A DNA stretch of 57,274 bases from Apostichopus californicus (taxonomy: Eukaryota; Echinodermata; Holothuroidea; Aspidochirotida; Stichopodidae), in assembly GCA_020650975.1 (NCBI GenBank), contig JAIPMN010002274.1, forward strand, positions 1,355 to 58,628, read 5' to 3'. Below are positions 47,093 through 57,274 of the stretch, piece by piece (the stretch's first letter is position 1; each line of letters begins with the position of its first letter). Both the position numbers and the translations under genes were made by a program. A model generated the notes under the pieces. The model saw nothing but the letters and a program-made list of their open reading frames with translations. It was not told the origin of the DNA and did no database searches.

Positions 47093-47098
47093 TTTATT
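47093..47098 (-). promoter_or_regulatory. Candidate polyadenylation signal for the zinc-finger gene
   Basis: TTTATT on plus reads AATAAA on minus, about 155 bases after the stop codon. This is a plausible distance for a 3' UTR, but the AT-rich context makes chance matches likely. Confidence 0.4.
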
Positions 47099-47251
47099 TA
47101 TATCTTGGATATAATTGACTAAATCTGTTTCTCTTGTCTCAATGTGTGACATATAGTTTCAAACTCTTAGATTCCCTTTCATAATGTTGAGATTTTTTAG
47201 GGAAGTATCACATAAAGACTGCACCATTAGGCTACTTCTCAAAAATAACAG

Positions 47252-48466
47252 TCAGTCTTCTTGAACTGCATTTTTTGTCCCTGCTAGATGTTGCTTCTTC
47301 ACATGATTTTGTAAATGACCTTCTCTTACAAACAATTTGCCACAATGTTGACATTGTAAAGGTTGTTCCCCTTTGTGTGTCATTTCGTGCCACAATAGAG
47401 CACTTTTACCTTCGCAGACCGTTTCACATACTCCACATTTAGTGGGTTTCTTGCAAGCACCTCCCTTCTCGTGCCGTCTTGCGCTTCCTCTGGTGTGAAA
47501 CGTTTTTCCGCAATGTTGACATTTGAAAGGTTTTTCACCCGTGTGGTTTCTCATGTGATTCTGCAGTGATATTTTAATAGTGAATGCTTTGTCGCAGTCC
47601 GGACACTGAAACGGCTTTTCTCCGGTGTGAGTCCTCTCGTGTTGTTTTATGTGACCTTTTGCAACAAAACCTTTCTCGCAGTACCTACACTGAAAAATCA
47701 TTTCCCCAGTGTGCCTCCGTTCGTGAATTTTCAAATTGGACCTTCTATCAAAACCTTTGTCACAGTGAGTACATTTATAAGGCTTCTCTCCAGTATGTAT
47801 CCGCTCATGGTTCATAACGTTACCCCGGTTAGAAAACGATTTGTGGCAGAACTTGCACTTGAATGGTTTTTCTCCCGTATGAATCCTCTCATGACCCTGA
47901 AGAAGATGTGTGGTGAAGAACCCTTTGCCGCAAAATTGGCATATGAAGACATTCTGGTTCAAATGAGTCCTGGAATGTTGTTTTAGACGACACTTCTGAT
48001 AAAACGCTTTGCCGCACGCAAAACACTGGAACGACTTTTCACCCAAGTGGACCCTTTCATGATCTTCGGCGAGGGATTTGCGACTAAAAGACTTTTCGCA
48101 GTGGCGACAAGTATACGGTCGTTCACCAGTGTGTGTCCTTTCATGATTCACAAGATGGCTTCTCTTCCGGAATGCACTTTCACAAAACCCGCACTTATGA
48201 TTTCTTACTCCACTGTGGATCTTTTGATGAGCATTTAGTAAATACTGCTTGACGAAAGCTTTACTGCAAGTCTCGCAGCCGAAAGGCTTCGACTCACCAT
48301 GAGTCTTTTCGTGAGATCTTGCACTTGCAATGATAGGAAACGTCTTTTCACAGAGCTTACATTTATAAGATTTCTCTTTGCTGAATACTTTCTCATCGAT
48401 CATGGTATGTCTTCGAGTGCTCCTCTTCCTGATAGTTTGGTCTTGTTTCTGTTTGGAAGGCATCAT
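47252..48466 (-). CDS. C2H2 zinc-finger protein, 13 fingers in one exon
   Basis: A 404-residue frame runs from the first of two adjacent ATGs (MMPSKQKQ) to a TGA. The upstream open codons begin with TTG and are not used. A basic N-terminal leader of about 33 residues precedes 13 consecutive C2H2 fingers on a 28-residue period (about residues 34-393). Many linkers are canonical HTGEKP (after fingers 6, 7, 9 and 10), predicting sequence-specific DNA binding in the nucleus. Finger 11 ends H-x5-C instead of H-x3-5-H. Finger 12 has Val-Cys where most fingers have a Phe, and it keeps both Cys and His pairs. No KRAB, BTB or SCAN domain is present. Lineage-expanded poly-zinc-finger genes often carry all fingers in one exon, as here; upstream non-coding exons may exist. 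The target and the orthologue cannot be named. Confidence 0.92.
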   Translation of the reverse strand: MMPSKQKQDQTIRKRSTRRHTMIDEKVFSKEKSYKCKLCEKTFPIIASARSHEKTHGESKPFGCETCSKAFVKQYLLNAHQKIHSGVRNHKCGFCESAFRKRSHLVNHERTHTGERPYTCRHCEKSFSRKSLAEDHERVHLGEKSFQCFACGKAFYQKCRLKQHSRTHLNQNVFICQFCGKGFFTTHLLQGHERIHTGEKPFKCKFCHKSFSNRGNVMNHERIHTGEKPYKCTHCDKGFDRRSNLKIHERRHTGEMIFQCRYCEKGFVAKGHIKQHERTHTGEKPFQCPDCDKAFTIKISLQNHMRNHTGEKPFKCQHCGKTFHTRGSARRHEKGGACKKPTKCGVCETVCEGKSALLWHEMTHKGEQPLQCQHCGKLFVREGHLQNHVKKQHLAGTKNAVQED

Positions 48467-48499
48467 CACAAAAACCCGAAATCTACTTCTAGTTAGACA

Positions 48500-50040
48500 C
48501 AAGAGATTAGTTAATTACTCAATAAATAAACTCAAAGTTTTTAACGTCTTTGTTGGAAGATGCAGATGAAACAACTTTAAGAACTTCAGAATGGCTATCA
48601 AACAGGAGAAAGAAATGATTACAGAAATTTTCAAATCAGCCGAAATAGTTACAATCTCGCTAGCATAGGAAATCTTTAAAGAAATTCATTGAACAGCTTG
48701 TTTATGCAAGTCTAAAATATACAACCTTAGTAAAGCTGAAAATTCATGAAAAGTTTAGTATATTTACATCCAATAGGGGTCAACCATTTTCAGGGCATAA
48801 CTTAGAGACAAAGTTTTACATAGCACTATAGAAGGCTATGAACTTTGCCTCTTATAAACACTATAGCTGTTACGTATCATTGCAATTGTACAGTAATTTG
48901 CCCGTTTTTGCGTAACATTTTGTGATGCATTACCAGATAAATTATTCATTGACCTTCTTAGTGTTTTCTGGAAATGCTCTGATATATATAGACGATGAAA
49001 AATTGGTTTGCACTGACTGCTGTAGAATGAGATGATAAGGTTAACTCCAGATGACTAGTCTTTCTGTTCTTCAGCAGATGAAACCTGAAACAAGAAGAAA
49101 CCAGACTACAGTAGGTTTTTAGTAGTTCTTTATTGGGTTGGAAGAGGTGAGTTTACACTGACAATTTAAGGGTTGGGTGTGGAGCCATCAAGTTTTATTT
49201 TAGTATTTACATTATTCAAAGTTTACCATACTATTTGGGAGAGCTTGTAGCCTAGCCTTCAGAGCTAGGCCTATACTTGACCTACAGCAAAACAGAAATA
49301 AATATCACCATAAAAATTGCAGAAACTCAATACACAGGAAGAAGTAAATGGATCAATGGAGGTTGCATTTGAAGTTTCATGGTATTCTACATCATTTATG
49401 CTTAATTACAAGACAAAATCACGAGTAAGGCTAGGCAGTTTCCTAATGGACTTTCTGGTATTTTTCCATTCTTATCTTTATTTATGCAGATCGCCATTTC
49501 ATTTTTGATATATATATATTTGTTTGGATGTATTTCATCTGTAATTTTCTCCCCTTGCATTTTCAGTTTTGATCCAACTTTCAGGACATGTTATAACAAC
49601 AGCATATAGCATCATCCTTTTGTGTGTGTGTGTGTGTGTGAAAGGTCTAGCCTATGTATATTTCTTCCCTGTTGACTGGGATTTTGACCAAAAAGGATTT
49701 AATGGTTTGCTTTTACTTTTTCCTCCGTTACTCCATCCACAAGTCTCTTATCATTTCTACTTGGATTGTTCCATTTTTTTTTAATAGGAGCATATTACAG
49801 CAACAATGTTTTTTATGGTTCTCAAATTATTTTGAGAACAACACATTACACCCCTCACTTATTTTGATTAATTTTAATCAATATAAATACAAGTACATAA
49901 GAGAATTTTACACAATGACAGTAGGCAGGAGCTTTTTGCAAAGGGCAAATAACTTTGTTGCTGTGCAGTACCCCAAATAAATAAATGAAACAATCCAACC
50001 GGGAAATACTAATATGCTTGATTCCATCCACCTAAGTAAA
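48500..50040. other. Upstream flank of the zinc-finger gene; no other gene seen
   Basis: This should hold the promoter and any 5' non-coding exon of the zinc-finger gene, but no clear TATA box, initiator or donor site could be singled out. A GT microsatellite (about 49620-49639) and a short TA run (about 49511-49519) are present. Confidence 0.4.
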
Positions 50041-50046
50041 ACCATT

Positions 50047-50075
50047 TTACCTCCATGGTTCAACCATGGAGGTAA
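50047..50075. repeat. 29-nt near-perfect palindrome
   Basis: Arms TTACCTCCATGGTT (50047-50060) and AACCATGGAGGTAA (50062-50075) are exact complements around a single C. Outside, AACCAT on the left and ATGGTT on the right can extend the pairing across a small bulge. It could form a cruciform or hairpin. Confidence 0.85.
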
Positions 50076-50509
50076 TGGTTAAACTATTTGAAGGTGCGTT
50101 TACCATGCTGTACCTTTTGTATAACTAAGTGTAATGATGTCGCTAGACCTAAGATAGCTAGGCTGAAACATACTGTAGGTGTGGACTCAAGCTGTACTTA
50201 CACAATTAGCCTAACGCTGAATTGGACCCAGGTCCAGCTTGGCCTGACCAGAACGCTTTATAATACTACACCCCATTCCCTTCAAATGTAAGACCATCTG
50301 TCTCAATGCTAGAGTTGTGTTATAGGTAGCTCTCAGCATAACTTAAGGTTAAGATGTGTCATATCTCTGTCCACATCACCGGAGATAAACAATCGCCTCC
50401 CAAGCGAAGTGTAAAATTTGTAAGCAATGCCCAGTAACAAACTAAGGAAAGCCGTTTGTTCAATAATCAATAGTTATACAGTATACAGTATGAAATCAGA
50501 TGATAATGA

Positions 50510-51330
50510 TATAGGCCTAGATGCAGTTATCCTACCATCTCAGTTAGCTGATCATGATTACAGCACAACAACCAACTTTTTTTTCACAGTAGACCAACAA
50601 TACGCTGATGATATCTCTTGGGCATCAACTGGTCAGAATATACTTCAAGATATCGAAAAACGAGTTTCTGAGAAACTGACAGGAAGGAACTCTGAAAATC
50701 AATTGCACAAAAACTGAGAAATTTTCAATCACAAGAAAAGGAAATGAAAGTTGGAAGAAGTGTAAATATGTTGCAAGCTTGCTGGAGTTCGAAGAAGATA
50801 TTAACCGAAGAATTGGTATAACCAACGGAGCTTTCAACACACTGTCAAGTATTTTCAAAAGCAAAAACATACTGCCGAAACATTAAGCTTAGGATTTTCG
50901 AGGCTTTATTAAAAATTGCGAACTGTAAGGCACAACGAAGATCTTCATCGCAAAATCAACACTTTTCAAAGGAGACTACTTCGTAATATTCTCAACATTA
51001 GATGGACCAATAACAATTGGTTAACAAACGATGAGCTCTACAATGAAACCAACCCAACACCTTGGTCATCCCGATAGCGGAAAAAAGAAGATTGAGATTT
51101 TTCGGTCATGTAGCAAGACTCCAGGAGGACGCTCCAGCAAAGGTTGCTTTAAGAGAAGCATTGAGACATACTGCTAAACCAGTAGGAAGGCCCGTGACTA
51201 CCTTGCTTGGAAAAATAAAGTCGCAATTTAAGGACGTTAACAATAACAATTCCGAGGGAGCAATATCCCTTGCGCAAGATCGTGATACGTGGCGGAGGTT
51301 GATCACTGAGCATGTCGGATAGACGAGACT
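50510..51330 (+). pseudogene. Decayed LINE: reverse transcriptase core and C-terminal end
   Basis: The YADD catalytic motif of reverse transcriptase is at 50601-50612, within FTVDQQYADDISWASTG. Downstream, across at least three frameshifts, come LKINCTKTEKFSITRKGNE, DINRRIGITNGAFNTLSSIF, RKINTFQRRLLRNILNIRW and finally RRLRFFGHVARLQEDAPAKV, DRDTWRRLITEHVG and a stop. The succession NQ/C-TKTE, the INTFQRRLLR block and LRFFGHVARL is the usual order at the end of a non-LTR retrotransposon ORF2. The clade is not resolved and differs from the fragment at 42758. Frameshifts and stops make it inactive. Confidence 0.8.
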
Positions 51331-51334
51331 CTTA

Positions 51335-51445
<111 letters not shown>

Positions 51446-51890
51446 AGGCCAACCATAAATCCGTTAAAGGTTAATTGCTTTGTTTCTTGTCGTAACATTT
51501 CAATCAATATAAACCACATATTGCATACCATCCTTGTCAATACTGGCAATGTTGATTTGAATAACTTAAATCTTTATTTGTAGCATCTATTCCATTCCCA
51601 AAGGACACTATTGATACCTCACTTAAAGTTTGTCAGTATAGTATGGGCGGCCACTTGGGCAAAAATTACAACGATGAAACAAATAAACAAGAAAGAAAAT
51701 TGAAAAAGAAGAAATATGCAAAATGAAACAAACATAAGTAATGCCATCGTAAACATTTTGTAAGGCACACTTAAAAGAGAAAGAGAAATAAAAAGACAAT
51801 CATGTAGCGAAACATCAAAAACGTGCAACCGAAGGATAAACAAGGAGCATCGAGAAGTTAAAATCGATCCACTTGTCAGAACATAAAGAT
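51446..51890. other. Non-coding stretch, no gene seen
   Basis: A-rich (plus) sequence that yields a hydrophobic minus-strand frame at 51619-52008. The frame is compositional and overlaps a tandem duplication, so it is not called a gene. Confidence 0.45.
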
Positions 51891-51894
51891 CAAT

Positions 51895-52100
51895 CGCCAC
51901 CATACAAAGAAGATGTATTGTAAGCAAAGAACATTCGCACAAAGTCAAAACGAACGCTAACACGCGAAACGAACAAGTGCTCAGAACAAAAAGAACAAGC
52001 GCCACCATAAAAACGAAGATGTAACATAATCAACAGGACATTCGCACGAAATCAAAACGAACGTTCACGCGAAACGAACGAACGTCTATAAACTAAAAAG
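51895..52100. repeat. Imperfect 105-bp tandem duplication
   Basis: CGCCACCATA occurs at 51895 and 52000. Each copy is followed by AGAAGATGTA or CGAAGATGTA, then ACATTCGCAC, TCAAAACGAACG and CACGCGAAACGAAC. The copies differ by many substitutions and small indels. Confidence 0.7.
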
Positions 52101-52366
52101 GACAGCTGTTTTGGTTTTCCTTGATCATGTTATATTACGAAATGTAGTTACGACATCTTGTATGCACAACACTTCTGTCCAACCACGCTGCACCGTGCTT
52201 TACAAGGTCAGCGAACTGTGTGGGCTTATCGTCCTATTGTCATTGGAGGGGTGATCACAGCCGTGCGGCTCCGAGGGAAATATTGACATGTCTCCCTCTT
52301 TTGGTTCTGGTCGTCTTTCATTCGGCAACTTTTCTTAAAGAGCGCCCTTAATTTAACCGCGCGACA

Positions 52367-52774
52367 CAGGGCCCGGTCACACTACAGCGATATTTTATCG
52401 GAATACGGTCCGATTTTTCAGATTTTAGGCCGAAGAGTGAGGTTTGTGGTAGTGAATGTAATGAATGCAGTGGAATATTCGAATACCTACTCCAACCTGA
52501 GGGGTTCTGGAACGGACTACATTCTGAAGTGACGTCACATCGAAAAACGATAAAAATCGGAAGAGAAATCGGATAGCTATCCGATAAAAGGAAACGGAGT
52601 CAATATCAAAAGTTAGGAGAGGGCTATTCTACATCGGAATGGCTCAACAGATAGCAAATCAGGTCCTTTATCACTGTGGCTAGAAGACCCGAACGAAAAA
52701 CTGGCTGTTTCGATTCCTCCGGGAAAATCGGAAAGTATTCCGATAAAAAATCGGTATAGTGTGACCGGGCCTTT
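52367..52774. mobile_element. MITE with ~35-bp inverted termini (about 408 bp)
   Basis: The left end CAGGGCCCGGTCACACTA, continuing to TTTTATCGGA, is matched in reverse complement by the right end (TCCGATAAAA ... TAGTGTGACCGGGCC). The interior is rich in ATCGGA/TCCGAT words and includes a perfect 18-bp palindrome (arms ATCGGATAG/CTATCCGAT, 52568-52585). A CAGGG start suits hAT, but no clear target duplication was found, so the superfamily is open. No transposase frame is present. Confidence 0.75.
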
Positions 52775-52827
52775 ATACACGGCCTTGGAGTAGCATTGTA
52801 TTCAGCGGTGTAGAGTTGCTATGAGTA

Positions 52828-53265
52828 CCATAGGCGTAGGAGCCCAATTTGATTGGGGGAGGGGGCTCTAACGACTTGCCCGAAAAATATAACCAACATT
52901 TTTCAACATCTTAATGTACATATCATATAGCCCTGCATCAGTTATTACATCGCATGCCAAGTTACATACAATCATTTGCCGTGTTATTACCCTTCCATAT
53001 TGGTAATCATTTTTGGGGAAGTCGTTTTACATTTAGTAATGGCATTAGTAATGGCGATTTAGTCGGGCAAGCTTAGAACTTTATTTTAATTATCAAGGAG
53101 ATTTTTTTTTAACTCTTGATTTCCTTTAGCTACATCATTGCAATTTATTTTTCTTTCAGTAGGTGCCCGAAAAATTCTCAGCATATTGCCCGAATTTTCA
53201 CAAAAATATTTGGTTGGGGGGCTACAGCCCAAGCCCCCCCCCCCCCTGGCCTGCTACGCATATGG
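52828..53265. mobile_element. Candidate MITE with short inverted termini
   Basis: CCATAGGCGTAGGAGCC on the left pairs imperfectly with GGCCTGCTACGCATATGG on the right. CTATGAGT (52819-52826) and CTATGACT (53266-53273) form a possible 8-bp duplication with one mismatch, offset by one base on the left. A C13 tract (53234-53246) lies near the right end and a G-rich run near the left. The words TGCCCGAAAAAT and GCCCGAATTTT recur inside. Confidence 0.55.
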
Positions 53266-53485
53266 CTATGACTATCATTATCATGTTTGGTATTATAATG
53301 CAAACGCTTTGTAGGAACTGCAAAGTTTAAGCAATTAAAAGAAATATAAAACAGAGCAAGTATAACAAGTACACATTGGTCCAACTCCCATTTGGATAGC
53401 TTAGTCCGTTGCTGTGATATGAAATAATGTTCAACAATTATTCATGTCATGTAAATATACTGTGCAATTACTTTCTAATATCATA

Positions 53486-53725
53486 ATGATGGCCACCACA
53501 AGAGACGTCGATAACCAGGTCGGGCCCCGGGGATATCATTGTCCCGGAGACACCCATTCTGAATCTCAGGATACACAAATCTTTATCCCACAGTTTACCG
53601 TGTCCCTCCATTTCTTCCTGGGAGCCAAACCGTATTTAACCCCAGACCCCGGGAATGAAGCCACCAGTCTCGTCAGGTTCAGAAATAACAAAATGTGTCT
53701 TGATTTAGTTATTTTCACAGATCTT
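53486..53725 (+). CDS. Candidate coding exon, unidentified protein
   Basis: Two adjacent ATGs (MMATTRDVDNQVG) start a stretch of 80 codons with noticeably higher GC than its surroundings and few rare-looking codons. It ends at a possible donor CTT|GTAAGG (53726). The product includes GPRGYHCPGD, QIFIPQFTVSLHFFLGAKPY and NEATSLVRFRNNKM. Composition and the strong donor argue for a true exon. No family was recognised, and no partner exon was located in the remaining downstream sequence. It could also be part of an old repeat. Confidence 0.35.
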
Positions 53726-53776
53726 GTAAGGATCTTTCCACTTTTGAAATCACTGCAGTTTTAATGTGCAGTTAGG

Positions 53777-54362
53777 TGTGACGTCATAGTTGAGCACTGA
53801 CAGCAAAATTGATATGTTTCTTTATGTAATTTTTGACCTTAGATTGGATAGGGATCCAACGGATATGTGGGAAATTTTTATGCAACTTTCACCTTTTTCT
53901 TAGAATGTTCCTCTGGACTACCCTTGCAAGCGATACATTTAATGAGAGCCTGCATGAGGCGCACTAACTTGTACCATTCAGAGGTGAGTTAATCACACGT
54001 TGCAGATTAGGAGAACACTGTAATCTCAATCCATAAGTTGACATCCTGCAGGCTAAGCTGCAACAATTTCAGATGGGCGGTTTTCTTGTCGTGAATTTCA
54101 AGCGCAAACACTCTGAAATATGCTTCCAGTGTATTTCAGAGCCCAGCCTGTTGGGTTTCCAATCAGGGACAAAGTCCCTGCCATCTCTTGTCCTCTTAAC
54201 TGATTGAGGAGACCGGAACAGGGGGTAATTGTTCAATAGGGGTATCACAGTGAATCGTGGGGCCATGCATGTCTTCAGTTAGAACTTCAACTTCCCCGTT
54301 TTCTCCTACTTACTCAAAGGATTGTTTCGTAAACAAAATTCCAATTATATTAACCTATTTTA
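53777..54362. other. Non-coding or unassigned stretch
   Basis: A minus-strand frame opening with ATG at about 54266 (MAPRFTVIPLL) is open for 65 codons and relatively GC-rich. It has no known motif and no support beyond being open, so it is left unassigned. Confidence 0.35.
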
Positions 54363-54514
54363 ATTTCCTTGAAATGTGGTTACCTATAAAAACTGACACT
54401 TCAATGACTATTGTTGTTGGATGATTGAAAAAACGCTCTTTCCTTGAAATGTGGTTACCTTTAAAAACTGAGATATCAATGACTATTGCTGTTGGATGAT
54501 TGGTAAAACGCTCA
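54363..54514. repeat. Two-copy 75-bp tandem repeat
   Basis: CCTTGAAATGTGGTTACCT starts at 54367 and again at 54442, followed in both copies by TAAAAACTGA, CAATGACTATTG and GTTGGATGATTG. The period is 75 bp, which keeps a frame open on minus. Confidence 0.85.
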
Positions 54515-55060
54515 AAAATGGACACTGTGGGTAGAGCTATACAATATAGCATATACTTCCGACTTATTTCTACGAACCTTACATTGAGTATACGATTGCG
54601 TGTTGTGGCATATATACGGTTTGTATATTGTTTAGCCACAGTGCGTCATACAAATTTGTTCAAAGATTTGATTCCATGAATACAATAACCAATTCAGTGT
54701 GGAAATTTTGAATATAGGCCTCCTTCCTTCTTCCTTGATTCAGATTTCAGTTCGATATTTAACGATCTATATAATATCGTTATAAATGCCTATGTATGAT
54801 AAAAACTAAACAAAAAGGTTTTCCCATAGATTTCACAAAGTCAGAGTACACCTATATACTACTGGATATACAGGCTTGTCACTTATCTTCCATCGGAATA
54901 AATAACTATACATCCGTTACATATACTCTTCTGAGAAACGTATTAGAGTTACTAGCGTTTATGGTATATGCCAGCTACTCCTAATTCAAGTTGAGTGATA
55001 TTGACATCCCTTAATTAAGCTTACAAAAGCACTTCATCAACATGTACTAATACTGCAAAA
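54515..55060. other. Non-coding stretch, no gene seen
   Basis: AT-rich, with no recognisable exon, RNA gene or repeat. Confidence 0.4.
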
Positions 55061-55070
55061 TGAAACTGTT

Positions 55071-55310
55071 GGGGGGGGGGGGGCGGGGGAGGGGGTGAGG
55101 GAAGGGAGAGGAAGGGGTGGTTCTGTTTGTTTTGTTTGTTTTGTTCTCTTTTCTAATTGTTAAGTTCTGTATTTTTTTCAGGGAGTGTCACTACCCGACA
55201 AGCCCTATAGGGTTGTTTAGTACACTTTTGTTTCTTATCTCCTTCTATGTCATATGGCATACTTATGATGTGATAGAACAAGAATAAATAAATGAAAATG
55301 AAAAAAATCA
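55071..55310 (+). mobile_element. Possible LINE 3' UTR remnant
   Basis: A G-rich segment starting with G13 and a GTTTT-repeat stretch precede GTGTCACTACCCGACAAGC and the palindrome CCCTATAGGG. The segment ends AATAAATAAATGAAAATGAA, a poly(A)-like tail. The CCTATAGGG core also occurs in the 3' UTR of the LINE fragment at 42758-43373, which suggests a related source. No coding remnant is attached. Confidence 0.4.
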
Positions 55311-57274
55311 ATTCAGGTCCCTATATACCAAGAAGCACTCCGCCACCCATTATTTTTCTTAGAGTGATATTGAAAAGTTCACTAGTTGTTTGCCTTTTAC
55401 CCTCTTCTCTTGCATGCAGTTTTACCCTCAATGACCTATTAGATAAAGTGCTAGGAGATAATCATTTGAAAGTGTAGTACCGTAGTCTATACGGCTAGGC
55501 TCCCCACCGCAAACAAAAGCATAGAAGTGTACGGTAGGCTATAGGCTCTTCAACTCATGTGTCAGTTCTCAATGAAGCTTTCAATCCTACTGATTTTAAC
55601 ACCATCGTGGTTGCTTATATCATCGTAGTGTATACCACATGCGCTTCAGCAATGTAACATAAAGTAATTATTATATCTGCAAACATAAAAAATAAAAAAC
55701 AAATAACGGTTAATTTTGACTCGCTTTATTCTAATAGTAGTATAGTGTTTCTGCTTTATACCTATATATAGTTAATTGCTATATTACAATTAGAATAATG
55801 AACACCCACTCAAAAGGTTATTAACTCAGGCAACTCGTCGGGACAAGTGTTTAAAATCTTGAAGTAACAAACAGATTGTTTTTTATATATTTTCAGTCTT
55901 TCAAATATCATCATCGTTTGTTTTCATGTTTGTATAAAGAACATAAATAAAAGTACAGATAGTGTGCAAATAACGAGGTTTCAATATGATTTACATCGTT
56001 ATGTTAGGGGGGTTTTTTTTGGGAGGGGGGGGGATTAAAGAAGAGATTACCCCCGGGAGAGCAGATATCATTTCTGTATAATTTATCATCCTTTTTGCTC
56101 ATAATCTAGGAGGTCATTGTACGAAAACGTGTAGGTGCCATGATAGGCAATCAACTACCATGGTGCGTGGGTATGCCAGTTGATAATGTGTATGTTTTAA
56201 CAGTCTTGGACTGTGACGAATTCAGTGTGTTAATCAATGAAGCAAGCAAGTTTGGTATGACTTCTTCAGAACATCATCATACTTGGTATATGAGGCCTTT
56301 TTGGCGTTCCATGAAATGAAGAGTTCTCTATAGGTGTCGCACCACAATTAATTGCTCCCATTGACTTACACACTTAACTCGTCACTTTCCAAGGCCGTTA
56401 CAGCATAGATGTTTTCAACTGACAAGAGCTGAAACTGTTACATATTGCTCCCCAACCCATCTGCCAGCGCTCGCTGCGGAATCTTCTCGTTTCACTCAAA
56501 ACTTTCTAAAATGCATATAAATCACCTTCAATCCTCCAGATTTTTAGATAATCAGTAAATTATTTCGTCCTCTTCAATATTCAAGCATAATAAAGCATGA
56601 TGATGACTCAGAAATTCATCCAACAAATAAAAAAACAATAGAAAAAGCAAAACAATACAGTAGGTCAATTCAGGGCTATTTTACGACAGTTGTTAACTTT
56701 TCAGGCGGACATGCACTGCTCTCATGATGGTGCGTACCTATGCAAAGTTATAGAATCATTCCGTGTCTCCGTCAGTTTAACCTGTTCTAGTTGAGTAACA
56801 TATGGAGACTATACTAAATAGATCCAGGTCCGACCTGACCCAATTTAACAAACTTAAATCAACAACTGAATTTCATCATTATTGCTGAGCACAGCACGTA
56901 TACGCCCAGCAGTATAAATATATTACACCTGCAGGGTGGGAGTACTGTAGCCACCCACCCACACACACTAACAAGATTCTATACACAGATAACCTAAAAA
57001 GAGAAAAGCGCAAGGGTACCACAGAACGGTGCAGTAATAATCGATAACAACACTTCAAAAGATATCGTTATGAAAAAAAAGCGGGTTAATTATCTTATTA
57101 CTGTTAGTTTGTTATCTTGTTTACCTCACAATCACTTAAATTCCAGGTATTCGCCAAAGCGGTAAAAGAGGAATATGTTTTTGAATTTGTTACAATTCTT
57201 AATGACTATAGCTTTGTACAGTATCCACACTTCGTTGGCACTATACTATCGGTAATTTAAATACCCGCAATGCC
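55311..57274. other. Non-coding window end
   Basis: AT-rich, with a G6/T8/G9 stretch near 56007-56033. No gene, RNA or transposon was recognised. Confidence 0.4.

Noticed and set aside
48467..48502. Twelve extra N-terminal codons of the zinc-finger frame
   Set aside because: The frame there begins with TTG, not ATG. The first ATG is at 48466.
47584..48569. Several plus-strand frames across the zinc-finger gene
   Set aside because: They are antisense shadows of the zinc-finger coding strand, with no domain content.

Overview
This 57 kb window is animal nuclear DNA, most likely from a marine invertebrate. It is AT-rich and gene-poor, packed with interspersed elements, microsatellites and long C or G homopolymers, and carries a 10-N scaffold gap. 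The mix of small hAT MITEs, a tRNA-derived SINE with AAAGCGCT boxes in its tail, and decayed LINEs would suit an echinoderm-like deuterostome, but that is inference and the species is not identified. No prokaryotic or organellar genes were seen.

Protein-coding content is sparse. Two reading frames are convincing. One is a PH-domain protein with a basic, Ser-rich tail (minus strand, 16198-16950). The other is a 13-finger C2H2 zinc-finger protein in one exon (minus strand, 47252-48466). Two short open stretches (15615-15839 and 53486-53725) look like possible exons of unidentified genes. Everything else long and open is either antisense to these genes or a by-product of repeats. Long stretches such as 5.5-15.6 kb, 24-34 kb and 44-47 kb are probably intron or intergenic.

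The strongest structure lies in the mobile DNA. Three MITEs at 2670-3016, 5076-5468 and 43612-44010 have CAGTGG-type termini and perfect 8-bp target duplications, the signature of the hAT superfamily. The last two are copies of one family in opposite orientation. A related element (42049-42446) sits inside a tRNA-derived SINE (41800-42515) and itself contains the N gap. Two degenerate LINE 3' halves lie at 42758-43373 (minus, with a TTTAG tail) and about 50510-51445 (plus, with a YADD motif and a run of 37 TAC triplets).

The most unusual objects are two fold-back elements. The one at 34113-35148 has arms built from tandem copies of a TTTTCAGTCCGAAAAT-type unit in inverted orientation, bounded by a 7-bp ATCAGAC duplication. 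A looser one at 39560-40185 has arms built from CTTTCCGCCATAG-type modules, bounded by GACCAGG. Minisatellites with two-level organisation (1011-1481; 18922-19294), a 400-bp tandem duplication (22638-23437) and several near-perfect palindromes complete the picture.
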